From Acidobacteriota bacterium (GTDB lineage: Bacteria; Acidobacteriota; Terriglobia; Bryobacterales; UBA6623), in the NCBI GenBank assembly GCA_016125275.1, contig WGMB01000010.1:310001-374000 (forward strand): 64,000 bases of DNA, given 5' to 3'. The translations under genes were made by a program, and so were the position numbers. The notes beneath the pieces are model-generated. The model was not told the DNA's origin. It searched no databases and saw nothing but the letters and a program-made list of their open reading frames with translations. Below are positions 1-8,572 of the stretch, piece after piece. The first letter of the stretch is position 1. Each line of letters starts with the position of its first letter.

Positions 1-532
1 GAGCCAGCAGGTTCGGCGGCAGCGTCAGCCCCAGGGCGGCTTGATGCCCGCGGTCGCTCATTTTGACCCAGGTTCGCCGCAGGATGAAGACCAGCTTGTC
101 CTCGGGGTGCTTGGCGGCGAACTCGGCGAAGTAGCTTTCGAGGAAGACCAGGCAGATCACGTCCTCCAGGGTTTGGCACTCGGGGTCGGTCTTGAGGTTC
201 TTCTTCTTCAGCAGCGACTCGACGCGTGCGATCGTTTCGTCGTCGTAGCCCACGCCTTGCAGGATCTCGGCGGTCGTGCGGGCGTGAAAGTCCGCCAGCT
301 CGGTGCGCCAGCGCTTGTAGCCGGCGCGGTCCATCGGGTAGTTTTCGCGGGGGGAGGTCCAGCGCTCGATGTGCTGGGCTCGGGCGGCCAGCCGCAGGGC
401 CTCGGAGGCTTCGGGCTCGAGCTTCGCGAGCCAAGCCGTCATCCGCTCGGAGTACGGCAGCTCCTTGCCGAACGGGTCCCGCCGATTGTAGTCGTCAATG
501 CGCTCGACAGCGCGCTGGAAGCGGTCGCTCAT
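1..532 (-). CDS. DUF4202 domain protein (3' end cut by window)
   Basis: Read on the minus strand from an ATG at 532, the frame stays open to the window edge, giving at least 177 residues. The product starts MSDRFQRAVERIDDYNRRDP and contains the block IERWTSPRENYPMDRAGYKR, which I recognise as the signature of the DUF4202 family. The protein is soluble, with no signal peptide, and is rich in charged helices. Its biochemical role is not established. The start lies 7 bp downstream of the stop of the sugar-binding protein gene, so the two are probably co-transcribed. The C-terminus is not visible. Confidence 0.8.
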   Translation of the reverse strand, partial: MSDRFQRAVERIDDYNRRDPFGKELPYSERMTAWLAKLEPEASEALRLAARAQHIERWTSPRENYPMDRAGYKRWRTELADFHARTTAEILQGVGYDDETIARVESLLKKKNLKTDPECQTLEDVICLVFLESYFAEFAAKHPEDKLVFILRRTWVKMSDRGHQAALGLTLPPNLLA

Positions 533-539
533 CCCGCTC

Positions 540-1511
540 CTATTGTCCGCCTTCCAGCCACGCCGCGATGCCGGGATGCAGCACGGCCTGCATCTCGGGC
601 GTGTCGACATTCTCCGGGGTGATCAGGTAGGCGCCGGAGTCGATCTGGCGGTCCGGCGTCCGTCCGGCCAACTGCTCGCCGACGGCTTTGGTCGCCAGGT
701 AGCCCATCTTGAAGGGGTCCTGCACGACGATCGAGTCGATCTTGCCGGCCTTCATCGCCGCCAGGAGCTCCTCGGAGGCGTCGAAACCCACCACCTTCAC
801 ATTGGCGCCCCGCTGTTGCACGGCGCGGACCGTGCCGTCCGTGGAGGATTCGTTGTCGGCAAAGAGTCCCGCCAGGTCCGGGTGCGCCGTCATCAGATTC
901 TCGGCCTCGGCCAAGGCCTTGGCGCGGTCGGCCATGTTGAAGCGCACACCGAGCACTTCGATGCCGCCGAAGGATTCCTTCATCTCATCGAGAAAGCCCT
1001 GCTCCCGCTGCATCGTCGAGGCCGAACCGGGCATGAAGCCGATGACGCCGACCTTGCCCTTGCCCTGCAGGATCTCGCCCATGCGGCGGGCGCCCATGCG
1101 GCCGGCTTGGTAGTTGTCGGTGGCGACGAAGCTGAGGATCTTGTCCGTCTTGATGCCCGAGTCGAAGATGGAAACCGGAATCCCCTGCCCGGAAGCCCGC
1201 TCGACGACGCCCACCAGCGCCTCTTCGTCGACCGGGGCCAGCACGATCCCCTGCACGCGGCGCGCGATGAGGTTCTCGACGATGGCGATCTGGCGGCTGG
1301 CGTCGATCTCGAGCTGCGGAGCGTTCCACAGGATCTCCATGCCGTACTCGGAGCCAGCCTTGCGCGCGCCGGCGTGAATCGTCTGCCAGAAGATGTGATT
1401 GGTCCCCTTGGGGACGACGCCGACCACGGGCCGGCCGTCCCCAGGCTTCCCGCAGCCCACCCACGCGGCGGAGAAGGCGGACAGGCTCAGGAACTCGCGG
1501 CGGCTCGGCAT
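540..1511 (-). CDS. Tat-exported sugar-type periplasmic binding protein
   Basis: A 323-residue protein beginning MPSRREFLSLSAF. The SRREFL stretch is a twin-arginine export motif and is followed by a short hydrophobic segment ending near a cysteine (WVGCGK). The body has the pattern of a type I periplasmic binding protein of the ribose/RbsB class: VVGVVPKGTNHIFWQTIHAG near the N-terminus, GIVLAPVDEEAL at the first-domain nucleotide-like loop, and VVGFDASEELLAAMKAGKID near residue 245. It should bind a sugar or sugar-like ligand outside the cytoplasm. No ABC permease or ATPase is adjacent, so the transport partner is unknown. I chose the ATG at 1511 because the signal begins there; the frame is open further upstream but reads as unrelated basic sequence. 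Confidence 0.85.
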   Translation of the reverse strand: MPSRREFLSLSAFSAAWVGCGKPGDGRPVVGVVPKGTNHIFWQTIHAGARKAGSEYGMEILWNAPQLEIDASRQIAIVENLIARRVQGIVLAPVDEEALVGVVERASGQGIPVSIFDSGIKTDKILSFVATDNYQAGRMGARRMGEILQGKGKVGVIGFMPGSASTMQREQGFLDEMKESFGGIEVLGVRFNMADRAKALAEAENLMTAHPDLAGLFADNESSTDGTVRAVQQRGANVKVVGFDASEELLAAMKAGKIDSIVVQDPFKMGYLATKAVGEQLAGRTPDRQIDSGAYLITPENVDTPEMQAVLHPGIAAWLEGGQ

Positions 1512-1567
1512 GCACGAAGAGTGTCGCACAACCGGACACGGCCTCCCGACGGCGCCATGATGAGTGG

Positions 1568-2365
1568 ATGGCGACTCCCATTTACACCGTCGACGCCTTC
1601 GCCGAGCGGCCTTTTCAGGGCAACCCGGCGGCCGTCTGCCTGTTGGACAAGGGGGCAGAAGCCTCCTGGATGCAGGCGCTTGCCGCTGAGATGAATCTCT
1701 CCGAGACGGCCTTTCTGGTTCCTTCGGGCGAGGCATTCGGCCTACGCTGGTTCACTCCGGCCGTCGAGGTCGACCTGTGCGGCCATGCCACCCTGGCTTC
1801 GGCGCACGTGTTGTGGGAGAGCGGCCGGCTGGCGTCGGACCGTCCGGCGCTGTTCGACACGCGCAGCGGGCGGCTGACCTGCACCCGCCGCGGCGACTGG
1901 ATCGAGATGGATTTCCCGGCCTCCCCGCCCCGCCCGGAGGCGGCTCCGGAGGAACTGCTGACGGCGCTGGGCGCCCAGGCCGTTTGGACCGGCAAGACGC
2001 GCTTCGACTACTTTCTCGAGCTGGAATCGGAACAGGCCGTCCGCGAGCTGGCTCCGGATTTCCGCGCCCTGTCGCGGCAGCCGGTTCGCGGCGTAATGGT
2101 GACAGCCCCCGGCGCAGCGCCGTATGATTTCGTCTCACGATTCTTCGCGCCCGGCTCGGGCATCGACGAGGACCCCGTGACCGGCTCGGCCCACTGTGCG
2201 CTGGCGCCCTACTGGACGGGGAAGCTCGGCAAGGCTGAAATGCTGGGATTCCAGGCCTCGGCGCGCGGCGGCGCCGTGCGGGTGCGGCCAGAGGGGGACC
2301 GCGTGGTGCTGGCCGGCCGCGCCATGACGGTGGTGCAGGGCGAGTTGCGGACGCCGCCCTCGTAA
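1568..2365 (+). CDS. PhzF family isomerase/epimerase-like protein
   Basis: A 265-residue protein beginning MATPIYTVDAFAERPFQGNP, the conserved start of the PhzF fold, in which a glutamate acts as general acid/base. The expected second half-site GSGIDEDPVTGSAHCALAPY is present near residue 195. Family members catalyse isomerisation or ring-closing steps; phenazine synthesis is only one known role, and no other phenazine gene is nearby, so the substrate is unknown. The length is typical of the family. It is followed 21 bp later by the DUF1015 gene on the same strand. Confidence 0.88.
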   Translation: MATPIYTVDAFAERPFQGNPAAVCLLDKGAEASWMQALAAEMNLSETAFLVPSGEAFGLRWFTPAVEVDLCGHATLASAHVLWESGRLASDRPALFDTRSGRLTCTRRGDWIEMDFPASPPRPEAAPEELLTALGAQAVWTGKTRFDYFLELESEQAVRELAPDFRALSRQPVRGVMVTAPGAAPYDFVSRFFAPGSGIDEDPVTGSAHCALAPYWTGKLGKAEMLGFQASARGGAVRVRPEGDRVVLAGRAMTVVQGELRTPPS

Positions 2366-2386
2366 TCCTCTATGCTGTGGGGGCCC

Positions 2387-3706
2387 ATGGCGCGCATACA
2401 CCCCTTCCAGGCCGTTCGCTACACCGCCCGAGCCGGCGATGCGTCCGCGCTGGTCACCCAGCCGTACGACAAGATTCCCGATGAGCTGCGCGAGCGCTAT
2501 CTGGCCGCCAGCCCGTACAACTTCGTCCGGCTGATCAAGGGCATGGCCGAGCCGGGCGACGACGACGGCGACAACGTCTACACCCGGGCGGCCGCCCTGC
2601 TGGAGCAGTGGTTGGCCGAGGGAATCCTTGCAGCAGACCCCTCGCCGGCGCTGTACCCGTACTTCCAGGAGTTCGCCCATCCCGATACCGGCGACCGGCT
2701 GGTTCGCAAGGCCTTCGTCTGCCTACTGGATCTAGAAGACTACGACCGGCGCGTGGTCCATCGTCATGAGCTGACGCATCGCGGGCCGAAGGTCGATCGG
2801 CTGCGGCTCACCGAGGCGACCCGCGCCTACTTTGGGCAGTTATTCTTCCTCTACGACGAGCCGGAGGCGACTGTGGACGCCTTGCTCGACCAGGCCGCCG
2901 CCGGCCCCCCGCTGATGCAGGCCGAAGAGGAAGGAGTGACCCACACGCTCTGGCGCATTGACGACCCCTTGGTGATTGAAACCGTCCAGCGGGCGATCGC
3001 CGAGCGCAAGCTGCTGATCGCCGACGGGCACCACCGCTACGAGACCGCGCTGGCCTACCGCGACGCTCACCCCGAGGAGCCCGGCGGCGCGCGCGTGATG
3101 GTGAGCCTGGTGAATCTCCGCTCGCCGGGCCTGGTGGTGCTGGCCACGCACCGCCCGCTCGAAGGGCTGGATGGCTTGCGGCTGGAGGATCTGCTCGAGC
3201 GGGCGGGCCGCCGCTTCGACGTCGAGCGCTTGGAGTCCGCCGAGGTCCTGCGGGAGCGGCTCGACGACGCGCCGCCGGAGCCTGCCGCCATCGGCATGGT
3301 CTTTCACGGCGAGCCCGGCGCTTGGCTGTTCACGGCTCGGCCCGACGATCTGGCGCCTCTGTTGGCCGACCAGAGCCCAGCCCAACGCAAGTTGGATGTG
3401 GTCGCCCTGCACCAGGCTCTGCTGGGCGACGCTCTGGGAATCACGGAAGAGGACGTGCGGGAGCTCAAGGGAATCAGCTATATCCGGGGCTTCCAACAGG
3501 CTGTGGACGCCGTGCGGACCGGCGGCAAGCAGGTGGCGTTCCTGCTGCGGCCCGTGGATGCGGCGGAAGTGGCCGAGATCGCCTTTGCGGGCGGCGTGAT
3601 GCCGCAGAAGTCGACCGACTTCTACCCCAAGCTGCTGTCGGGGTTTGCTACATACCGCTTCGGATCGACCAGATCCAAAGCGCCCAGAGCAGAAAGATCG
3701 CAGTGA
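2387..3706 (+). CDS. DUF1015 family protein
   Basis: A 439-residue protein starting MARIHPFQAVRYTARAGDAS, with YDKIPDELRERYLAASPYNF shortly after and ADGHHRYETALAYRD around residue 210. These are the conserved blocks of the DUF1015 family, often annotated as a possible SerC-associated protein. It ends KSTDFYPKLLSGFATYRF plus a short tail. The function is not established. I prefer the ATG at 2387 over one 15 bp upstream because family members begin right at the IHPFQAVRY block. The 3' end overlaps the convergent small membrane gene by 59 bp. Confidence 0.85.
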   Translation: MARIHPFQAVRYTARAGDASALVTQPYDKIPDELRERYLAASPYNFVRLIKGMAEPGDDDGDNVYTRAAALLEQWLAEGILAADPSPALYPYFQEFAHPDTGDRLVRKAFVCLLDLEDYDRRVVHRHELTHRGPKVDRLRLTEATRAYFGQLFFLYDEPEATVDALLDQAAAGPPLMQAEEEGVTHTLWRIDDPLVIETVQRAIAERKLLIADGHHRYETALAYRDAHPEEPGGARVMVSLVNLRSPGLVVLATHRPLEGLDGLRLEDLLERAGRRFDVERLESAEVLRERLDDAPPEPAAIGMVFHGEPGAWLFTARPDDLAPLLADQSPAQRKLDVVALHQALLGDALGITEEDVRELKGISYIRGFQQAVDAVRTGGKQVAFLLRPVDAAEVAEIAFAGGVMPQKSTDFYPKLLSGFATYRFGSTRSKAPRAERSQ

Positions 3707-4001
3707 AGCCGCCGAAGAGCAGCATCTTCCAGTGGCGGTCGCCCTTCGAGCCGACCCGCCCGCGCTGACGCAACAAGGCCGGCTGGAACTTGCGCATCTC
3801 GGGCGGCAGGTCCGGCACGCCGCGCAGGATCTGGTCGTAGGCTTCCTGGTTGGCGATGAGGATGGTCTGCGAGCGGGGCCCGGCGATGGTCTCGCGAACC
3901 TGTTCCCGAAGGCCGCCGGGGATCTCGTCGAGCGAGCGGTAGACCCGGTCGCTGTCGCCCGTGGCGACTCGCACCGAAGACGTCTTGACGACCCACCTCA
4001 T
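3648..4001 (-). CDS. Small single-pass membrane protein coupled to LysR
   Basis: A 117-residue protein that I cannot assign to a named family. Residues 1-90 are soluble, including VYRSLDEIPGGLREQVRETI. The C-terminus is one hydrophobic helix (MLLFGGFTAIFLLWALWIWS) ending in RSGM, so it looks tail-anchored. Its ATG overlaps the stop of the upstream LysR gene (ATGA), which implies translational coupling. Its 3' end overlaps the convergent DUF1015 gene by 59 bp. The clean coupling and sensible composition suggest it is real. The role is unknown. Confidence 0.7.
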   Translation of the reverse strand: MRWVVKTSSVRVATGDSDRVYRSLDEIPGGLREQVRETIAGPRSQTILIANQEAYDQILRGVPDLPPEMRKFQPALLRQRGRVGSKGDRHWKMLLFGGFTAIFLLWALWIWSIRSGM

Positions 4002-4975
4002 GACACCTTCTCCTTCCGCGCCAACGCCCGAGCTCCCACGGTGGTCGCCGGGTCGGCCTGACGCGCAAACGCGGCCACGACTTCGATGAAGCCCAAGGCG
4101 GCCCGCGACAGAGCCTTGTCCTTACGATATACCAGCCCAATCGTGCGGATCATCGGCAAAGGGTCCAGCCGAAGCGCGACCAAACGACCGTGGCGGATCT
4201 CATCCTGGGCGTGCGTCACCGCCATGAAGCCCACGCCGAGCCCGGCCATGATGAACTGCTTGAGCATCTCGCTCGAGTCCAGCTCCATCGAGATCGTCAG
4301 CTCGTCCTCATAGTCTTCGAGGTACTCGTTGATGCGGGTCCGCGTGCGCCCCAGCTTGGGCAGCAGCAGCGGGTGCTTGGCGATCTGCTCGGCGTTGACC
4401 GAGGCGCGCCCGGCCAGAGGATGCCCGGCCGGCGCCAGCAGGCGGATCTCGTCCGAGTGCACCTGCACAACCTCGACGCGCTTCTCTTGGACCGGAAGCT
4501 GGGTGATGCCGAAGTCCACCGAGTTATCCAGTACCGATTGAACCGCCTTGGAGGCGTGCGAGCGGACGACTTGGAGCTGTACGGCGGGAAAGCGCTGCTT
4601 GTAGTCGGCGAACACCTGCGGCAAGACGTTCACGCAGGTGGCCTCGTTGGCGGCGATCGTCAGCTCGCCGCGCGGTACGCGCTCGAGCTCGCGAATCTCG
4701 TCGAAGCCTTGCTTCTTGATCTCCAGGATCTGACGGGCGTAGTCGGCGAAGATCTTGCCGGCGATCGTGAGGGAGATACGGCTGCCGAAGCGCTCGAAAA
4801 GCTGAGCCCCTAGCTCTTGCTCCATCTGGCGGATCTGCGCCGAGATGGCCGGTTGCGTCCGGAAACACGTCTGCGCCGCCTTGGAAAAGCTCTTTAGGCG
4901 CACGATCTCCAAGAACGTATGGAGCTGATCGAAATCCACAGCCTTATCGACGAAGACAAGCTTTTTGCGGGCCAA
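3998..4975 (-). CDS. LysR family transcriptional regulator
   Basis: A 325-residue LysR-type regulator. The N-terminal winged helix-turn-helix is visible as FDQLHTFLEIVRLKSFSKAA followed by TQPAISAQIRQMEQELGAQL (about residues 14-60). The C-terminal two-lobed effector-binding domain runs from about residue 95 and includes VDFGITQLPV. It lies divergent from argC with a 125 bp gap and is translationally coupled to a small membrane protein downstream. Divergent LysR genes often control the neighbouring operon, so control of argCB is possible but unproven. The ligand cannot be read from the sequence. The minus strand has a TATAGT hexamer upstream without a convincing -35 box. Confidence 0.9.
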   Translation of the reverse strand: MARKKLVFVDKAVDFDQLHTFLEIVRLKSFSKAAQTCFRTQPAISAQIRQMEQELGAQLFERFGSRISLTIAGKIFADYARQILEIKKQGFDEIRELERVPRGELTIAANEATCVNVLPQVFADYKQRFPAVQLQVVRSHASKAVQSVLDNSVDFGITQLPVQEKRVEVVQVHSDEIRLLAPAGHPLAGRASVNAEQIAKHPLLLPKLGRTRTRINEYLEDYEDELTISMELDSSEMLKQFIMAGLGVGFMAVTHAQDEIRHGRLVALRLDPLPMIRTIGLVYRKDKALSRAALGFIEVVAAFARQADPATTVGARALARKEKVS

Positions 4976-5100
4976 GCGCCGCCCAACTCGGCGCCGAGAC
5001 CCCGACAGACTTCGATACTATACCACCGCTCTCGCCCGAATCGCGAAAGCCGGACGGGGTGCAAATTGCTATCATCTAAGGTTTCCCCCGGTGAAATACG

Positions 5101-6141
5101 ATGGCTACGACGAAAACGGTCCGGGCCGGCGTGCTCGGATTCAGCGGCTACAGCGGCGCTGAGCTGGTCCGCTTGCTGCGGCGTCACCCCCAATCGATCC
5201 CCGTGCTCCTCGAGCACCGAGCTACCAGCGAAGACGAGCGGGCCCCCTGGGAAGATGGCCTGGAGCGCGTCTCCTTCACGAGCGCAGGCTTGGCGGCCGC
5301 GCCGGTCGACGTCGTGTTTACGGCCACTTCGGCCGAGGTCGCCCTGGAGGCTGTGCCGTTGGCCCTCGAAGCGGGCGCCAAGGCCGTCGACATCAGCGGC
5401 GCCCACCGCTTGCGGACGGCTGAGACCCAGAAGCGCTGGTACGGCTTTGACCACCCGCGGCCGGACCTGCTGGCCGAGGCGTCCTACGGGTTGCCCGAGT
5501 TCTATCGAGAGCAGATCCGCGGCGCTCGGCTGGTGGCGAACCCGGGCTGCTACCCCACGGCCGCGAACCTGTCGATCGAGCCCCTGGCCGCCGCCGAGGT
5601 GCTGGACCGCTCGTTCGGCATCGTCTGCGACGCCAAGTCGGGCGTCAGCGGAGCCGGCCGCAAGCCGTCTGCCAAGACGCATTTCAGCCAAGTGACCGAG
5701 AACTTCTCGGCCTACGGCGCGCTGTTCCATCGCCACACGCCGGAGGTGATGCAGAACTCCGGCCTCAGCGAGGGCGAGCTGTTCTTCACGGCGCAGTTGC
5801 TGCCTCTGCACCGCGGCATTCTGGAGACGATCTATCTGCGCACGGTCAACCCGATGACGACCGATGACGTGGTTGCCGTGCTGGAGGCGCGCTATGCCGA
5901 CGAGCCTTTCGTGCGCGTATTGCCGGGCGGCGAGCTGCCCGACCTGCACAGCGTGCAGTACACGAACCTGTGCAAGATCGGCGTGCGGGCCGACGCGGCG
6001 ACGCGGCGCGTGATGCTCGTTTCGGTCATTGACAACCTGATCAAGGGCGCCGCCGGCCAAGCCTTGCAGAACATGAACCTGCTGTTCGGCCTCGACGAAA
6101 CGATGGGCTTGTTGAACGCCGCCGATGGAGAACGGCCGTGA
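5101..6141 (+). CDS. argC: N-acetyl-gamma-glutamyl-phosphate reductase
   Basis: A 346-residue enzyme of arginine biosynthesis that reduces N-acetylglutamyl phosphate to the semialdehyde with NADPH. The Rossmann start AGVLGFSGYSGAELVRLLRR is at residues 10-29. The active-site cysteine is in VANPGCYPTAANL (about residue 152), and HRHTPEV follows at about 217. The stop overlaps the GTG start of argB (GTGA), so the two are coupled. It is divergent from the LysR gene. Other arginine genes are not in the window. Confidence 0.95.
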   Translation: MATTKTVRAGVLGFSGYSGAELVRLLRRHPQSIPVLLEHRATSEDERAPWEDGLERVSFTSAGLAAAPVDVVFTATSAEVALEAVPLALEAGAKAVDISGAHRLRTAETQKRWYGFDHPRPDLLAEASYGLPEFYREQIRGARLVANPGCYPTAANLSIEPLAAAEVLDRSFGIVCDAKSGVSGAGRKPSAKTHFSQVTENFSAYGALFHRHTPEVMQNSGLSEGELFFTAQLLPLHRGILETIYLRTVNPMTTDDVVAVLEARYADEPFVRVLPGGELPDLHSVQYTNLCKIGVRADAATRRVMLVSVIDNLIKGAAGQALQNMNLLFGLDETMGLLNAADGERP

Positions 6142-6911
6142 AGCTGCTGGTGAAGTTGGGCGGAACTCTGCTCGAAGCCGAGGCGACGCGCAAGGGGCTG
6201 GCGCTCCAGGCCGCGGCGTTGGTGAAGGCCGGGCATCAGGTCGTGATCGTGCACGGCGGCGGCAAGCGGCTGAGCCGCTACTTGCAGGAGCAGGGCGTGG
6301 CCAGCGAATTTCGCAATGGGCTGCGCGTGACTCCTCCAGATATTCTCGACGCCGTGCTGCGCATTTACGCCGGCTCGGTCAACCATCACTTGGTTTCCGA
6401 GCTGCAAGCGGCGGGCGCGTTAGCGGTTGGATTATCGGGAATTGATGCCGGTTTGACCGAGGCCGTTCAACTCGACCCGGCGCTGGGAGCGGTGGGCAAA
6501 GTCGAGCGCGTCAACGCGGGCTTGCTCGACCGCCTGACTGAGACCGGCTATTTGCCGACCGTGGCCTGCATTGCGGGAGGTGCCGACGGTGCGATCTACA
6601 ACGTCAACGCTGATGAGATGGCTTCGGCCATCGGAGCGGGTTTTCGCGCCGACCGGCTGATCTTTTTGACGGATGTGGGCGGCGTGCTCGACGGTGACGG
6701 AAAGCGCGTGGAACGGATGACCGTGGCCGACGCCGATGCGTTGATCGCCTCCGGCGTGGCCCATGGCGGCATGGAGGCCAAGCTACGGGCGGCTTCTCGG
6801 GCCGTGCAAGGCGGCGCCGGCGAGGTTCGTATCGCCGCCGGGTCTGATGCGGACATCCTTCCTCGCATATTGGACGGCGAACCGTTGGGCACGTCCTTTG
6901 TTGCGGGCTGA
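6138..6911 (+). CDS. argB: Acetylglutamate kinase
   Basis: A 257-residue amino-acid kinase that phosphorylates N-acetylglutamate with ATP in arginine synthesis. It has VKLGGTLLE at the N-terminus, the glycine-rich VIVHGGGKRLSRYL (about residues 35-48), NVNADEMASAIG (about 155-166) and LIFLTDVGGVLDGDGK (about 172-187). The start is a GTG overlapping the argC stop. At 257 residues it is a short form that lacks the N-terminal helix linked to arginine feedback in longer, hexameric enzymes, so it may be arginine-insensitive. That last point is inference from length. Confidence 0.93.
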   Translation: MKLLVKLGGTLLEAEATRKGLALQAAALVKAGHQVVIVHGGGKRLSRYLQEQGVASEFRNGLRVTPPDILDAVLRIYAGSVNHHLVSELQAAGALAVGLSGIDAGLTEAVQLDPALGAVGKVERVNAGLLDRLTETGYLPTVACIAGGADGAIYNVNADEMASAIGAGFRADRLIFLTDVGGVLDGDGKRVERMTVADADALIASGVAHGGMEAKLRAASRAVQGGAGEVRIAAGSDADILPRILDGEPLGTSFVAG

Positions 6912-7065
6912 ATACTGCGCCTTTCTTCGCTTTAATAAGAATGGCCGTAAATAAACCATAAAGCCTTCGGCAAACTACTGATCTTCTAAAACGCGCTTCG
7001 TATACTTCTTTTCGAAACGGAGCGGTCGTCGTTTTCGGCCGTGCGTTGTCGGGGGGAACCGAACG

Positions 7066-8037
7066 TTGCGAACTCAAGTAGTCGAGGTCAATGACGCGGT
7101 CGGTAAGCTTTTGGGCGCGCCGATCTTCCATCCATCCGGAAAGAAGCTTCTTGCGAAAGGGCACCAAGTCTGCGAGGACGATATTCGTCTGCTCAGCTCG
7201 GAGGGACACCTTCGGGTCAGCGTGGCGGTCCTCGAAGAAGGCGAGGTGCCCGAGGAAGAGGCGGCGCTCCAAATTGCGCAGGAATCCGCCCGGGGTTCTC
7301 TCGAAATTCGGATGGCGGCCGGCGGGCGCGTCAATCTTCACACCACCGAGCCGAGCTGCATTCTCGTCAAAGACGAAGAATTGCGCCGACTCAACCGCTC
7401 GTCGACGGTGACAGCGGCTACGCTGCCGAGCCTCAGCTACGCCGTGGCGGGCCAGCGTATCGGAGCCGTCAAGACCGTACCGTTCGGCGTGCCGATGCGG
7501 CGCTTCCAGGAAGCGCTGTCCATCGCGCAGAAGGCTGCTCCGTTGATCGAGGCTCGTCCGATCCGGAACCCGACCGTCGCCACCTTGTACTGCGATCCGC
7601 TACGCGGCGAGAGGGCCCGGAACCTCTTCGAGGGCATCATGCGGACGCGTCTGGACCGCTTTGGAACCAGCGCCTCGTTCGTGCTGTCGTCGATCGAGGA
7701 AGAAGAGATGCTGGCTCGCAATCTGCAGCACCTGCTGCGGGCCAAGCCGACTCTGGTACTGGTGGCCTCCACCACGTCCCCGGCTGGTCCTGAGGACGCA
7801 GTGGGTCGCGCCATGCGGCGCGTCGGTTGCCGTATCGAGAACTTCCTGGCTCCGGTCGAGCCCGGCAACCTGCTGTTGCTGGCCTACGCCGACGGGATTC
7901 CGGTGGTGGCCGCGCCGGGCTGCTTCCGGTCGCCGCGTCCCAACGTGGTGGACCTGATTCTGCCCCCGTTGTTGGCGCGCTACCCGCTGACCGCGCACGA
8001 GATCTCGGGCTTGGGCCACGGAGGTCTTCTCCAATAG
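7066..8037 (+). CDS. Molybdopterin-binding-domain protein (MoCF/CinA-like)
   Basis: A 323-residue protein. The N-terminal 110 residues resemble the partner region of MoeA/CinA-type proteins (VNDAVGKLLGAPIFHPSGKK). The C-terminal half carries a MoCF-biosynthesis-like Rossmann domain with TLVLVASTTSPAGPEDAVGR and ends with a proline-rich VDLILPPLLARYPLTAHEIS. It probably binds molybdopterin or a similar pterin. No moa, moe or mob gene is adjacent, so its pathway role is uncertain. Translation appears to begin at TTG 7066 after a G-rich stretch; this start is tentative. A TATACT hexamer at 7001-7006 could be a -10 box. Confidence 0.7.
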   Translation: MRTQVVEVNDAVGKLLGAPIFHPSGKKLLAKGHQVCEDDIRLLSSEGHLRVSVAVLEEGEVPEEEAALQIAQESARGSLEIRMAAGGRVNLHTTEPSCILVKDEELRRLNRSSTVTAATLPSLSYAVAGQRIGAVKTVPFGVPMRRFQEALSIAQKAAPLIEARPIRNPTVATLYCDPLRGERARNLFEGIMRTRLDRFGTSASFVLSSIEEEEMLARNLQHLLRAKPTLVLVASTTSPAGPEDAVGRAMRRVGCRIENFLAPVEPGNLLLLAYADGIPVVAAPGCFRSPRPNVVDLILPPLLARYPLTAHEISGLGHGGLLQ

Positions 8038-8043
8038 GTGTGC

Positions 8044-8532
8044 TTACAGTGTCGCTGGGGCGTTCGCTCCGGCGCCGGCGTCGGGAATTTCTCTCTCCCC
8101 TTCCTCATTCCCGACGCCGTCTTTCTTTTCCGCCTCGGCTTCCGCCGTGGACGACGTGTCCCAAAACAAGGCGATCCTCTCCCGCTTGAAGGTCGAAAAC
8201 CCGGAGCGCTCGAAGAACTGCGGCGAACTGGTGACGGCCATCACCTGCGTCACGCCACGTTCGGCGGCCCGGAGCTGGCAGGCCTCGACGAGCCTCCGGC
8301 CGACGCCCGCGTGCCGGTGATCGGGATCGACGGCCAGACTACGGATCTCCGCCAAGCGCCGGGAGTAGATCTGCAAGGCGGCGCAGCCGATGATGCGGCC
8401 GTCGAGATCGGCGACGAAAAATGACGGCGTCCGCGGCAGATCGGTCTGCATCAGCAGTTGGGGATACTTTGCGATCAGCCGCCGGATGGCGCGCATCTCG
8501 CCGCGCTCGGCCGGTCGAATCACGGGCGCCAT
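8044..8532 (-). CDS. GNAT family N-acetyltransferase
   Basis: A 162-residue acyltransferase using acetyl-CoA. The GNAT fold is clear: IRPAERGEMRAIRRLIAKYP at the start and the CoA loop LAVDPDHRHAGVGRRLVEAC (about residues 69-88), then AVTSSPQFFERSGF. The last part resembles short N-acetylglutamate synthases of the ArgA/GNAT type, and argC-argB lie 1 kb away, so an arginine-pathway role is plausible but only inferred. The last 35 residues are low-complexity and acidic then alanine-rich, which is unusual for the family. It converges with the molybdopterin-domain gene with a 6 bp gap. Confidence 0.8.
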   Translation of the reverse strand: MAPVIRPAERGEMRAIRRLIAKYPQLLMQTDLPRTPSFFVADLDGRIIGCAALQIYSRRLAEIRSLAVDPDHRHAGVGRRLVEACQLRAAERGVTQVMAVTSSPQFFERSGFSTFKRERIALFWDTSSTAEAEAEKKDGVGNEEGEREIPDAGAGANAPATL

Positions 8533-8572
8533 GCGCCCATTGTGCCATGAGGCCGGGGCCGAGATTCGCGCG

